Assembly: GCA_021234155.1 (NCBI GenBank)
Contig: JAJEKV010000002.1
Span: 40,349,841 to 40,413,840 of the forward strand
Direction of reading: 5' to 3'
DNA: 64,000 bases
Source of the DNA: Isoetes taiwanensis
Taxonomy: Eukaryota > Streptophyta > Lycopodiopsida > Isoetales > Isoetaceae
How positions within the stretch are numbered: the stretch's first letter is position 1; every line of letters begins with the position of its first letter. The notes below the pieces were generated by a model. That model worked only from the letters and a program-made list of their open reading frames with translations. It had not been told where the DNA came from and made no database searches. This document shows, one piece after another, positions 46,997-59,935 of the stretch. A program made the translations under genes and the position numbers.

Positions 46997-47890
46997 TCTG
47001 GTGCAGATCCAATTTTGGATTCGGCTGTTTCTGGAGGTGAGGAGGCCAAGGAAGCCTAGTAAATCCAGTATGCTTATGCAGCCGCCATGGTTGAGCAGAG
47101 CAAGCCGTGGTTCGACCCAGGGTTCCTCCGACCAAGGGCAGAGGATTGGTTCTCGACTGCTGCTTTGATTCTTGGGTTGTCTGTCATTCATTCGGGTGCC
47201 GTGTTGTTGTGCTGGCCATGGTTTTGAGACCATGGTATTGCAAGAGTTGTGTGTTTATTAATGACAATGCTATAAGGTTATAGGATTTGCCATGCGATTT
47301 TGTGGGCGAAATGTTAATAGTCATGGATGTGGAACAATGCCACAAATATCTTATCCATCAGTGGCTCACAACCAACGTTGGAATAAAAACCCATAAGAGA
47401 ACATAAATAACCACTGGAAGCTTATGTTATAAATCTAAGGTTTCATCAACTAGCAAACTATATTACGTACGAAGGAAATATTGGCTCCTGAAGTGGGCCT
47501 CGATTTCAGAAACTCCGGGCCGAATACCATTTGAAAGTACTCGGCTCACAAAATAGATTTCATCAGAAGAAAAATTTTCGGCAGAAAGGGGATATTCAAC
47601 TCATCAAATCTTTCTCTGAATTCTTTAAGTTGAATACTCGTGGCACGATTCTGTAAGTCAAATACCTTAAAAATCTATCTCTATGACCCCAAAATCTTTT
47701 GTGGTGACGGATTGATGGAGTTTGCTCATGCTGGGGCTTGCCGGGGAGAACCCTAACTGAATAGTTTCCATGATGAAGCATCGTAATATTCAAAATGCAG
47801 CATCATGAAGTCAAGTAACTCATGAATATTTTCTATTTTTTGTCCTTTTCGAGAAGTCACTGAAATAATATGACTGTTATCAGCTCTTTG
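46997..47890. other. No gene recognised
   Basis: Mixed sequence between the solo LTR and the next retrotransposon. Several short open frames are unremarkable. Confidence 0.4.
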
Positions 47891-47895
47891 ACTGG

Positions 47896-48484
47896 TGTTA
47901 GTCCTGTGCCTCCTGGTACAGGACTATTCATGCATACGACAGACCAGGTCAAGCTCAAGGATCCTCAGTCAGCCACGGGTCAGACATCCAAGGCTCTGCA
48001 GAAGACCAAGCAGCAGACCACGCAGTCAAAGCCTGTGGCTGTCAACAAGAGGCGCCGCTCAGACAAGTGACGGCCCGGCCACCGCCTGCCGTCGGCGGGC
48101 CAAGTGATTCTAGGCACTTCAAGAGGCACCGCCAACATTCCTGCAAATCAGGCCTCCTTCCAGGAGTCAGCACCGAGATCAGTTAGAGTGTCTATATTGG
48201 GCCCAAGGCCATTGTACTATATATATGAGTAGAGTTAGCACATAAGTTTTTTAGATGAGTTTTGAGTCTTGTCTCCTTTCAGTTTTCTCTCTATTGCAAG
48301 AGCTCATGTATTCTCATCATTGATATCAAGGAAGCTTATCATCTTCCTCTCATTTGTTCTGTTTTCTTCTTTTTCTTCTCTTCTTGCAAATCCCGCGTGA
48401 CATAGTCCCCCGGACTCTCCTGTTAGATCCACGGGTCCTCACAGAGGGCTGTCTTCCGGGGAGTTCCCGAGACCCCACTAAACA
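47896..48484 (+). mobile_element. 5' LTR of the 48-59 kb element
   Basis: 589 bp. A TATATATATGAGTAG string near 48218 may be the TATA region. The last ~270 bp differ from the 3' LTR at only a couple of positions, while the first ~280 bp differ at many CAG/CTG-rich spots. The right edge is fixed by comparison with the 3' LTR and the target-site duplication. Confidence 0.92.
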
Positions 48485-50620
48485 TGTCGCGTGCCCATTG
48501 GGTGCGATTTTATCCCTTCTTACATGCCATGTCTGTCCGTAATTTCACGCCAGAAGAACTCCTTTCTCAGACGGCCTCTCGCTTGGAGCGCCATCAGCGT
48601 CGGGAAACTGTTCGCGACATGTATGGATCTGCTTATGACATAGAGGGAGGCCATCTTCGGTCTAGGGCTCAGTCCGCGCCACCCACCCCTCGTGTCCAGT
48701 CTCGTCCCAGTTCCCCGCCCCAAGCGTGCAAACATTGCTCACAACCTCAGTCCCCTCATCACTATCAGGAGCCTTATCAGGCTCAACCTTCTCAACCGTA
48801 CTTTCACACCCCTGAACATGCCTACATCCATCATTCTTCAGGCCATACGCCTCTTCCTTCGCAACCATCATCTCCCCCGGGTGGGCACGGCTATCCACAT
48901 GTCTCCTTTTGCCTACCCGGGGAATATCCTTTCCTACGTTTCCCCTTTGCTCTTCCTGTTTACAACTTTTACAGATCTCAAAACCAATGCTCCAAATTCG
49001 CCCGGTTTCTCAACCGCAGTCACCCCTTCATCAGCGTCCTTGCACAATGCCACATCCACCTCAACCTCAATATCCTCACTATACTGTTCCTGTCCAGCCC
49101 AACACTTTCACATCTACCTTTCAGACTCTGAAACTGACTTATCCCACCTTTGGCAACACGAAAGGCAAACCGTTAGACCAAAGTGCTCAGGCCCACATGG
49201 AAGAATTTGAGGCTCTAGCTGTCCTAAATGGTCACGCGCAACCTCAACTGAAATTCCACATCTTTTCCACCACACTGCGTGGCTCTCCTCATCAATGGCT
49301 CATGTCCAACAAAAGCCATTGGAAACAAGACTGGTCCGAAATGCGCACTGCTTTTCTGTCTCATTACGGGACCACGGATGATGATCAACTTCATCTCAAG
49401 CAACTCAATGAACTTCAACAAGAGCCCCGGTGCCGGGATTTTTGCGGATCGACTTCACATTACGCTAAGTAAGCTCAAGGAGTACCCTACACGCAGCCAG
49501 TTTTTTGGTCTGGTTTCTCCAAGGACTTCCTCCCGCTATTCGACTCATGATCAATACTGCGTCCCAAAACTTTGGAGCAAGGCTATCGACCTTGTCAATC
49601 ACTGGCGTCAATGTTTCCCGAGGCGTGGCTCTTCAAGAGCTCCCCGTTCATTCCACTGTCATGGTTCCACTGGCGGCGTTCAGCCTCAACACGCTAATCC
49701 ACACATAGCGATCAAATCTGGTGCCATATTTGCAAATACCAAGGCCATTTGGCCAATGAGTGCAACTCCACCAATGGCCCGCCTCATTGCAAGCGATGCA
49801 ACATGTGCAATCATGCCACGGAAGAGTGCACTCGCACTCATCCCACACCGTTCCGCAACAAAATGGTTTATCAAGTGCAAACCACACCTCAGCAACAATC
49901 GCACTATCAGCAGCCACCTCTTCAGGTGCAGCCCACGCAACTCTATCAGCAACAGGACCAACCACGGGGATCCAACCAACGTCCTCCTTTTGATCCTTCT
50001 AAAGCTCAGTGTTATCACTGTCAAGAATGGGGTCATACCACCACGGCGTGTCCTCAACTTCCACAAGTTCAGGTACAGCTTCCTGGCACAAATCAGACCA
50101 CATCGGTCCGCCTCACGGCTTACCAACTCTGGCTTGCTAATGGCAAACAAGGCCCGAGACCAGTTCTTAAGAAGCCACCAAGAGCGCCTCAGCAATCACG
50201 CTATCAACCAGCTCCAGCAAATCAACCTCAGCTGGATCAACAAGCCCAAGAGGAAATTTTTCAGGCACTTAATCCTCCAGTCCAGCCGTCAAATTGGGTT
50301 GGTTTAGTTTCACGCCAGACCAAGGCATCACGTCCCTTGACTATTATTCAGAATGGCACGCAACCTGCCTTTGCAGTTGACACCATTCCTCATGAGGACG
50401 AAAAAAAGGTTCACTTTGCACCTGACTTGGAAAAGCTCATGCCACATGTCATGCCCAAAGTTCGCCAAAGCATTTTGAACCTCATGCAAAGCCGGCTTGA
50501 AGGCGCACACCGGCAAATGTTCATGCCACCACTAGAGCTCAACAAAGACAAGATACCCCTTCAACATCTCAACCTCCACGCTCTCAGACATATCCCAATA
50601 TTGCAGCCGAGGTTGACTTA
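48484..50620 (+). pseudogene. gag: Gag of the 48-59 kb element (frameshifted)
   Basis: An ATG occurs exactly at the LTR/internal junction (48484) and opens a frame with a Pro/Ser/Gln-rich region. The Retrotrans_gag core begins at about 49137 in another frame (TYPTFGNTKGKPLDQSAQ, later HQWLMSNKSHWKQDW). Two CCHC-type zinc knuckles follow: CKRCNMCNHATEEC near 49787 and CYHCQEWGHTTTAC at 50011-50052. Gag packages the RNA in virus-like particles. At least three frame changes are needed to follow it, so this copy is broken as sequenced. Confidence 0.85.
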
Positions 50621-53270
50621 CTCAAAGAAGTTGCTGCTTCCCTGCCATGCACTCCCGCACCAGTGGAACCAGCAGATCCTTTTTCTCATGTACCTCTCGA
50701 ACTCCAAGAGGAGCTCGCCAAGATCAAAATTCCTTTAAGCTTGGCAACCATTTTAAAACTCTGTCCCGCTCTCAGGACCGGTTACCACTCCCAATCTGTT
50801 TTAGTTGGGGCTGTGGCTACCTCTACACCCACGGTCCATGCCACGGTGGGAAATCAACAAGTCAACCATGTTCAAATCGATGGAGGTAGCTTGAGTCAAT
50901 CTCATCACGGATAAACTCAAACAAATGGGCATCACACAACTCTTTCGTGCCCCATATGACATCAAATTGGCTAATGGCCATATCACGAGACCTCAAGGCG
51001 TCACACCTATTCTTCACATCAACATTGGTGATCTCCGCTTTCCCATGGAATTTGGAGTTTGGAAAGCTGGCGAAGATCCGGTGACTATGAAATCTTTGGT
51101 AGGCGGACCTTTTCTCCGCCCAGGCGGAGTATCCATTCTTGGGCCACGGACCGCTTAGTCATCACCGATGGTCATCTCAATGCCACCATGGACTTGCAAA
51201 CAGGCGGGATCATTTCGTTGACAATGCGGAACCCTCTCTCGCATAATCGATTCGAAGAAGCTCGGAATATTTATCAAGTTCAGGCTCCACTGCGAGTATG
51301 CCTCTGTCATCCTACCCTAATATGCCGATCCTTGGGGAGAAATGACTCTTGATCGGGACCGCCGCGGGCTGCCTTGCTTTGACCCCCTACGGCTCCTTGC
51401 AATGAATCCAACGCGTTGATCACTTTTGGATGTCAACCTCCCCGCAACTCTCTCGTTGATGTACACGCCGCCATGAAGCAACCTCGCTAGATGAAACCGA
51501 GCAACCTCTCTTTTCACCATAAAGTGCCACGCATCCGGTTATGCTCCAACCTCCCCGCACACACATTGTCCAGATAATCAAGTAATACCCCATATTCAGA
51601 CTCAAGTCGAGATTGTGGACGTCGGCAACAATCAACCTGTCCGCATTGCTGCAAATCTTCCGGCTCCTTATCGTAACAGGGCCGTCAAGCTGTTCAAAAA
51701 ATTCAAACACATTTTCGCCTGGAGTTACAAAGATCTTCGGGGAATCAACAAAAGCTTGGGGGAACTCACCATTCCTACCAAATCGATGCACGACCCGATG
51801 TAGCAACGCGGCGCATGTGCTCAACCCTAATTACCGTGATCGCGTCAAGGCGGAAATTGACAAACTCCTTGCTGCAGGTTTGATCTATGAGGTCAAACAT
51901 TCTGAATGGGTGAGCCCCATCGTCATTGCCCTTAAGCACAATGGTAAGATCCGCGTCTGTGTGGACTATCGGAAACTCAATCGGGCCACGGGCGTGATCA
52001 TTTTCCACATCCCTTCACAGACCAAGTTGGAAGAAGTGGGCTGGACATGAGATGTACTCCTTTATGGATGGTTTTACGGCTACAATCAGATCTCCATCAA
52101 AGACTCGATCAACTCAAGACCACTTTCACCACCCCGGGGCACTTTTTGCCTACAAGGTGGTTCCTTTTGGATTATCCAACTCTCCTTCAACGTTTCAACG
52201 CATCATGCTCTCGAGTTTTTCATGATTTCATGAAGGAAAATCCCTTCTTGCAAATTTTTCAAGATGACTTCTCGCGCCTCTGGTTCCATGCTGACCATTT
52301 GGATAAATTGGAACTCGTCTTCCGAAATGTGATGAGTCGGCATTAGTCTCAATCTGAGAAATGCACCTTTTGCGTCACTACGGTGTTACTCGTTAGGCCA
52401 TGTTGTCGATAGCGGGAATCACCACGATCGCCAAAATCGGTTGTGTGCTCAAGGCTCAAGCACCGGCCAATATCAAGGAGACACGCTCTTTTCCAGGAAA
52501 GGTCAATTATTACTCCACCTTCATACCGGATGGCAGCCATTGCGAGATCCCATTCATAAACTCACGGTGGCGAATCCACGGGCTTGGAATTCCGTGGTAA
52601 GCCGCTTTCCAAATTTTGAAGCTTTTGCTTACTCGTGCTTAGGTTCTTGTTCCTCCTCAATGGGACAAGCCCTTTCACGTTCATGTCGATGTCACCGGCG
52701 TTTGCTATTGGAGCCGTTCTTTCTCAAGAATATGATCTGCATTAATCGACAAACCAAATCGCTTCATGGCCGAAAACTCGCCTGCTTTGGCGCAACTATT
52801 CGCCCCGCGGGCGTGAAGCTTTGGGTCTCATTTTACGTGTCCAACGCTTCCGTCATTACCTTTTGGGCAGTCAAATCAAGTTCTTTGTGGACCACCAAGC
52901 ACTCCTCTATTTGATCAACAAGTCCACGGGCCGCATTGCTCGTTGGGTCCTTCTTCTCAAGAATTTGCTCCTTTTGAAATCGTTCATAAGGCTGGCAAAT
53001 CTCATGTTGTTCGAATTATCTCACGCATCCCACACGGATGATCCCGCAACTGGGGTCTCGAGGGCGCCTTTCACGATGCTCGGCTCTTTTTTAGTCACGG
53101 CAACACCACATTGGTTCCATGATTTTCAGCAATACCTCCTCACGGGTGCTCTTCCACCGTAAGGCGGCGCTCTCTCCCATGGCGACAATCCCGTCGCCAT
53201 CAATTTCTCAGAGGTCCGTGACTACACCATGGTTCTTGGGACATCTCTACAAAAGGGGTAAGGACACCAT
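50621..53270 (+). pseudogene. pol: Protease, RT and RNase H of the 48-59 kb element
   Basis: The protease active site reads IDGGS near 50876, followed after a frameshift by IKLANGHITRPQGVTPI. RT starts at about 51790 (VKAEIDKLLAAGLIYEVKHS, then KIRVCVDYRKLN). It continues in another frame to FQDDF at 52257-52271, which occupies the YxDD catalytic position. RNase H-like sequence follows at about 52640-53000 (KSSSLWT in one frame, FVDHQALLYLINKSTGRIAR in another). The domain order PR-RT-RH is that of Ty3/gypsy. Many small indels interrupt it. Confidence 0.85.
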
Positions 53271-54370
53271 CCTTCGTATGTGTGTTCTACCTCACGAAGT
53301 TCCGGACATTGTTAGAAGCTCATCAAGGGCTCGGTGGTGGTCATTTTCATGGTGACACCCGCGGCCGCGCAAAATCCTTCTAGCCGGGTATTATTATTGG
53401 CCCACGCTCTTCAAAGATGCTCCGCCCACGCCCGTGCGTGTGGCGCGGTGGGTGGGGCCCCCACCCGTGGCGCTCTTCCCTTGGCCGGCCGCCACGCGCC
53501 ACTTCCCTTGACAAATGGGAATGGACTTTGTGGGACCTATAGATCCTCTAAATGGCGGCACACTCGTGCGATACATTCCGGGTTCTCCGACTCACGCCAC
53601 CAAATGGGCGGAAGCTTGTGCACTTCCGGACAACAACTGCGGCAAGCACGGCTAGAGTCCTCTATCAACAAATTATCCGCGATTCGGCTGCCTCTACGGG
53701 CTGGTGGGTGGCCGTGGTGTTCATTTCATCAATCATACTATCAAGGGGAGGCGGATTATCTCACGATACATCATCACAAGAGCACACCTTACTATCCTCA
53801 AGGCAATGGGTTGGCGTAAAGCACCAACAAAACTCGGTCACCATTCTCAAGAAAATTTGTGACGCTTCCCCGCAGTTATTGGGACAAAACTTCCCTCTTG
53901 TTCTTTGGGCCTACAATACTTGTTTCAAGATTGCTCTTTTGGTCACACTCCTTTTAAATTGGTTTATGGTCGAAGCTCTCATGCCGTTTGAATACATCCT
54001 TCCAACACTCCGTTTTCAATGGCTCTTTGCTCATAATCCACCGGCGCACTCAAAGAACGGGTCTATCAATTAGAACAGTTGGATGAACTTGAAGGGATGC
54101 TTATATTCGTGTTCTTCATGGACAATGGTTGCAAAAATCTTTACATGACAAAGCGTTTGAAGACAAAAACATTCAAAGAAGGAGATTTGGTTCTTCTTTA
54201 TGATTCAGTGTAAAAATTTTCCGGGTAAACTCAAGTTTCGTTGGCTTGGCCCTTATCAAATTGTTCAAGTGGTTAGACCAAGCGTTTTCCAACTAGCTGA
54301 GTTAGATGGCACTCCATTACCTACATTGGTTAATGGTTTTCGTCTCAAAGCATTTCATCACACGTAAAGT
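53271..54370 (+). pseudogene. Integrase of the 48-59 kb element
   Basis: The core is spread over several frames: MDFVGPIDPLNGG near 53521, ATKWAEACALP near 53600, then HHKSTPYYPQGNGLA near 53770-53819. A C-terminal GPY-type module (RWLGPYQIVQVV) lies near 54240. A local GC-rich patch with a near-palindrome (GGGTGGGGCCCCCACCC, about 53449-53465) breaks the N-terminal part. No chromodomain follows. The stop is near 54365. Confidence 0.8.
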
Positions 54371-54420
54371 GAACATCAACACGAGAGGCAGTTCAAGAAG
54401 CAAACACCACAGAAAGTGAC

Positions 54421-57400
54421 TAGAAAGGCGGTATATTATATTATAGTGGAGATTTTTTTACAAAATGTGGGCGCCGCCCAGCTATTTCCGCTATGGGCAC
54501 TGCCCTATATACAAAAACGGGCTCAGAGCCCTATCTACTAAGTCCTAAGAGGCAAAACCCCCTACTCGGGTTGGGCTTGAGGTATCTGCGAGGAGATGGT
54601 AAAGGTTACGCTCAGGATCCCGGCGAAGGTGCGAGAACCACCTCCATCCCGTTGGTCTTGGTGCGGGATGTTTCAGCCATCCCGCACACCAGCCGTCCGG
54701 CCGAATGCCGGTTGTGGCAGCGCGAAGATCGAGACAATTCATCTTGCAAGTGATCCTCGGCGGTTAGTGGGCATCGCGGAGTCTTCGTTCAAGCCGGAAA
54801 GGCCATCATACCGAAGCGCCATCGGATGCCTTCGTTCCTCTCGGTTCGTCTTATATAGCCATCGAGGAACTCCTTGTCGGCGTGGACCAATCACACAAAT
54901 CGCCAGCGTGTTTGCAATGCAAGAAATTTGTTTCTAAAATGAGAATCTTTTCTCCGCCACATATCTAGCCATGGTACCTTGACACATTCCTTTTAATGAT
55001 ATCCCACTTCGTTACCCGGCATTGAATGCCATTCCTTCTTTTCACGCCGTCGAACATTAATGGGTGTCCTTTGCCATCTGTCACATCCGATCTTTCTTTC
55101 CGCGTCTCATCCTCACCGTTCATTGCTTCTCCCTTACGTTTTTGGGACTTAGCCAAATTTTGCCTCTCAATACCCTTCTTGGCATCTTTTGACACTGGCA
55201 CCATCAGCGGTTCGGTTTCGCACTCTTCATACCTCTTCGCCTCCGGTTATTGCGCCCTAAAACAAACCTTTTCGTTTCCTCTGCGCCTTTGTCCTCCGGT
55301 GCTTTCGACTTTTCGTCTTCGCCTTTGGCATCCCTCTTCGTTTACGCACATCATTCCCCATGGCTGCCCCAAGATTTTCTACACTTCAAACTCTTTGCTC
55401 CCAAGGATCCGACCCTTTTGCATCTGTATCCTTCTTGGCGCCCACTTTAAGGTGAAGCCCTTGTTGGCCCAAATAAAGAAGTATTTGAGCGACACCAGCT
55501 TTCACGAATTCTCTCAAATGGAACTTCCGGCTCCAAATCCGACCGGTTAGGCGGTTCATCGCCAATATCGTTAACGCCCAAAGGCTACACCGCGTGGTCG
55601 ATGGCACCACTATTTCGTTGACTCAACATTTGATTTACGAGGGTATTTCATATTCCCTTGCACACCCCTTGTGTATCATGGTGCGCTATCTGAGGATCTC
55701 GATGTCCGCGAGTTTGGTGCACTCGCTTATCATGCCAATGTCCATCGTCGACCAATATCGACAAGCCTCGAAACCTTTGTTAAATTTACGTGGCGAAAAT
55801 TCCTTGGGTATTCTATCAAGAACACCCATATCAATAAGCCTTTCTATAACCTGGTCCTCACCGCTACACACTCCAAACACCACATAGATTGGCCCCAAAT
55901 GATGTTCTATCGTCTTCTCCAAGAAATGGACCGCCGGGGGTACCACTTCCATTCACGAAGTTTCGTGGGAGGCCACTTTCAAGCCCTCATCCGTCATTAC
56001 TTCCCTCCCACACCACCAAATTCTCATAATTCCACTCAGTAGCTCCCTTCCAATCACTCACCAAGTTGGCACTTCACGCCCATCTTCCATCGGTCATGTC
56101 CACAGTCACACCCATGTCCTTTGTCTCCTCCTCGCTACACCATCCACTTCACACCATTTTTCCCAAACATCCCAAACCGGGGCAAAACAAGCTCCACCAC
56201 CACAACACCCTCGTCGGTTGTTGTATCGGTATCGGCCGGGGATGCTCAAAGCTTTGCTCTCAAGTTACAAGAATCCCAAGGCGGCTCTTATGGCGGGGTT
56301 CAACGGGCACTAGAGGCCTACGATGCGGTACACCGGGACCTTCAAGGCTGAAGCGCCCAAGTTGCAACTTTGGAGGCCAAACTTCAAGACAAGCATGAAG
56401 CTCTCTTACGGGCTCATGCGGATCTCAAAAGTACACAAGCTCAAGTCAGCCAACTTCGCGCAGATCAGCGGGCTCGGCTCGGAAATTCAGACTTTATTGG
56501 AGCACAACAAGTCCAAAGCGCTCTCACGAGTACCAGGGACGCAGATATTGCTAAACTCAATGCCTTGTACTCGAGCGTGTGAAAATTTCAGCACTCAAGT
56601 TCAAAATCTTTCAGCCGGGGCGCTCAAGCCTCCTTGGCCCGACTCGGCTTTCTACGGACCTCTCGGCTCACCTCTCTTCAAGATCGCCTTCTGAGGAGGT
56701 GCGAATGAAGATCTTGGATGACGCGGAGATTGCCGTGCTTCGTCTCACACCTGGGAAATCTTCCTCCCGGTCAACACTTCTCGAAACGGGTCCGTGACCC
56801 GATCCGCCTGCTTTTCGAAAGGGACAACCGGATCCGTGATCTCGAACAACGGCTGCGGCAAGCTATTCCGATCTGGCGATGAGGCTCAAGCAAAACTTGG
56901 CGCCCATCGCCATTCTTCGCGAGAATGCTGTTGACTTCCGGTTCCCTCCCGCTATCACGATTATGTGGTTTGCTCGGCGCCACCTCTTCCTTTCAGTGGC
57001 ATGCGGCCCGATGGCCTGTGGATATTCCCCGGCGGTCAGATTTTCTTGGTTGGCGAACTCTCCATTGAAGACAAAGGGTTGTCTTTGTGCCCTTGTCGTC
57101 TTTGATCTCATACTTTGTGCCGATCCGGACTTTATCACCTTGAGTGGTTCAGCCCATGGCTTACATATTTCATGATTTCTATCACGGGTGATACACGGGG
57201 AACACTTTGGAAATGGGCCCGCCCGACTTTTCGAGGTGACCCCAGCGTGCAATGGGTGCTTCGGGATAACAATCCATATCTTGCGGATCTGCTTTCGGAC
57301 CCAAACCCTTCATCGAGTACATGCACGAGCTTGCCAATCATTTTATCTCTTGGCGTTTTAAGGCTGCAACAAATCGAGGAAGTATCTAGGACATCCAGGA

Positions 57401-58300
57401 TCTTCCCTATGCACAAATTTATATGCGACACCTCATAGGTTACAATCGGTTACAAGCTCGATTTGGATAGCAAGACGGTCCCCACGGGATGGGATAGCCC
57501 TCCTGTCAACTCTCAGCTCTCTGCTTCTCTTTGGGATCGTTGGTGTCAGGCTCTTGATCCGGATCTTGTCAGTCAATTCAGGGAGACCGCTCAGCAACCC
57601 ACGCCCACGGGCATGGTTCCTTCTCCCTATGCTTCCCTGGGCGTACCTCCCGCCCGGGTTCTGACCCGATTGGCGCCTTCCTTTTTGGACCAAGGTCATG
57701 GATGGTCATGCGAGGTGGACACCACCTCGGATCTCGGCGGATCTCGGTGGGATCCACGTTTTGTTCGCCGCTCACATTGGGAAGAAGGTGCCACTCTGGA
57801 CAACACCACCAATTGGATCTACATTGCTAATGAGCGTGGTTGGTAGCGGCCGCGGATGCGCTTCATGGTCTCGACACCTTCTTGCAGAATGCCTCCACCT
57901 CACCTGATCCTTCTGTCCATCTTCAAGCAGGATTTTGCGCTGCTCTCAAATGCATTTTGCTAAGCTCCTTAAATCGGCAGCGTCCCATTTTTCACTGCAA
58001 TCCGAATGCCAGTGTCAGTGCCTTTGGCCTTCAGACCTGTCTCCTCATGGAATGTCAGTACATTTCTTCAGACGCCCACGCTGCCCTTGAAGACATGGTA
58101 CGCTCTCGCTTTCTTATTGATGCCGATCCTGCCCTTGGCCAAAACACTCCTCAAGCTCTTCAATCACGCCAGGATCTCATAAGCCAGTACCATAATGGTG
58201 CCCGTCCTCACTCCCGTGAGGATCACTTTCAGACAGATGGCTTCCCGCCCTCAGAAACGCTTCCTCCTTTTCTTCACTCTGAGTGTCGTTTGGTGGGGGG
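54421..58300 (+). pseudogene. Extra coding region between integrase and 3' LTR
   Basis: About 3.9 kb in sense orientation with long coding-like frames in series. 55026-55550 is Pro/Ser/Phe-rich. 55671-56042 contains HIDWPQMMFYRLLQEMDRRG and SFVGGHFQALIRHY. 56121-56582 is a coiled-coil rich in Ala, Leu, Gln and Glu (VATLEAKLQDKHEALLRAHA), broken by one TGA at 56349. 57463-57846 and 57840-58300 complete it. The layout suggests one long accessory protein: globular N-terminus, coiled-coil, C-terminal region. Such sense ORFs after integrase occur in Athila/Tat-type plant gypsy elements, where they have been called envelope-like, but I see no convincing envelope features. Function unknown. Confidence 0.6.
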
Positions 58301-58304
58301 GAGT
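58291..58304 (+). promoter_or_regulatory. Polypurine tract of the 48-59 kb element
   Basis: TTGGTGGGGGGGAG immediately precedes the TGTTAG start of the 3' LTR. Confidence 0.85.
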
Positions 58305-58879
58305 GTTAGTCCTGTGCCTCCAGTGCAGGACTATTCATGCATCTGACAGACCAGGTCAAGCTCAAGGATCCTCGGTCGACCCACGGGTCCGGACATCCAA
58401 GGCTGCGGCCGGACCACCTTGATCAAAGCACGTGGCTGTCAACAAGAGGCGCCCGCTCGGACAAGTGACGGACCCGCCACCGCCCAGCGTCGGCGTCGGC
58501 GTGATTCTAGGCACTTCAAGAGGCACCGCCAACATTCACCAGAATCGGGCCTCCTTCCGTGAGTCGACCAGAGATCGGTCAGTGTCTATATTGGGCCCAA
58601 GGCCATTGTACTATATATATGAGTAGAGTTAGCACATAAGTTTTTTAGATGAGTTTTGAGTCTTGTCTCCTTTCAGTTTTCTCTCTATTGCGAGAGCTCA
58701 TGTATTCTCATCATTGATATCAAGGAAGCTTATCATCTTCCTCTCATTTGTTCTGTTTTCTTCTTTTTCTTCTCTTCTTGCAAATCCCGCGTGACATAGT
58801 CCCCCGGACTCTCCTATTAGATCCACGGGTCCTCACAGAGGGCTGTCTTCCAGGAGTTCCCGAACCCAGACCCCAAACA
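58305..58879 (+). mobile_element. 3' LTR of the 48-59 kb element
   Basis: 575 bp, TGTTAG...AACA, followed by the ACTGG duplication at 58880-58884. It carries the same TATATATATGAG string as the 5' LTR. The lower half is almost identical to the 5' LTR. Confidence 0.93.
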
Positions 58880-58884
58880 ACTGG

Positions 58885-59935
58885 GCATTGGAACCAGCGC
58901 AAGATAAAATTTTAAATTAGCTTCTCTATTTTGGTTACGAGGATACAAAAGTTTGGGCGCATACCCCTAAATAGTTTTAGAGTATCACATATGAAGGGGT
59001 GCATTGATTGACTGCCCCACAGGCATCCTTTGAAAAGCTGTAAATTCCCACACTGACCTCATCTTCATCAGATTCATTTTTATGCTTTATGTAGCCACCT
59101 CAATATGTTGCGAACTTATATGCTGTTTAGCTACATTAACATTCCCACGACATAAACTGATTATATTGCAATATATAACATTATTGTGCGAGGGAAATGA
59201 ATATGCTTGCAAATGGAGTCTTACTCTCAAATATGAAGAACTTGGAAGACCGTCTATTGAATGAAGATGAAGGATTACTGATTGTGATAAATTGTTCCTC
59301 TTATGTTGTGTTTAAATCTAAAATTTGGGAGTGGGCCTTTTCCAAAAGATGGTGCTCCCCCTTTTTCTTGCAATTATTTCATGTCAGTAGCTATGGTCAT
59401 GAACAATGTTTGAAGAAATTGTTGCCATGAACTAGTCCAACATTGAAATATTTGCTGCTTTGTAACTGATCCAAATACTCCTGTTTATTCTGTTCAAGTT
59501 AGTTAGTGTTTTTGACTCTTGTTATTTGTGGGTAATTGTCTTAAGTGAAATGGAAATACCAGGGTTCAAATCCCTGGGTCTCTGGTTTATTTGATATAGC
59601 TTCATATATGGTTGAACATCATAATATTGTAGAGCAATTACCATTGGAAAAAGCATAGTGCCACATAAATTGGAAAACCATACGCATAGACCATTAAAAT
59701 AATAGAAAAACAACCATACTAGCATATAACTATACAAACTATAGAAAAAAGCCGTACTGGCGTAAGTATAAAAACATCATGAAAAAAAGTCATCTTAACC
59801 AAGCAAATTTGTACTAGCATAAGTATAAACCTTTAGAACCGAATATGACCCCTACGTAGTAACACTAAACCTTGACACTTATTCGACTTGTTGTGCAATA
59901 AATCTATGATTTAAAAAAGCCTAATGCTTGTATAT
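58885..59935. other. No gene recognised
   Basis: AT-rich sequence after the insertion site. A 77-codon frame at 59197-59430 has some coding-like character (LEDRLLNEDEGLL) but no known domain. Confidence 0.4.

Larger units (their letters stand above)
47896..58879 (+). mobile_element. Full-length Ty3/gypsy retrotransposon, 10,984 bp
   Basis: Two LTRs (47896-48484 and 58305-58879) start TGTTAG and end AACA. The element is flanked by an exact 5-bp duplication, ACTGG, at 47891-47895 and 58880-58884. Order inside is gag, protease, RT, RNase H, integrase, then about 3.9 kb of extra sequence, then a polypurine tract. All coding parts contain frameshifts or stops. No chromodomain is seen, and the long insert between integrase and the 3' LTR places it outside simple chromoviruses. 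It is not closely related to the element at 15-21 kb. Confidence 0.93.

Noticed and set aside
46985-47012. Plus-strand reading of GTCACA followed by TGGTGCAGATCC as an LTR end plus primer-binding site
   Set aside because: Internal blocks shared with the 20.3 kb LTR match only in reverse complement, so 46996 is the LTR start on the minus strand. The TGG string is probably coincidental.
51420-51824. Minus-strand ORFs over the 48-59 kb element (for example 51420-51824, 49686-50195, 56863-57252)
   Set aside because: They are shadows of the sense-strand gag-pol and accessory region and show no domain.
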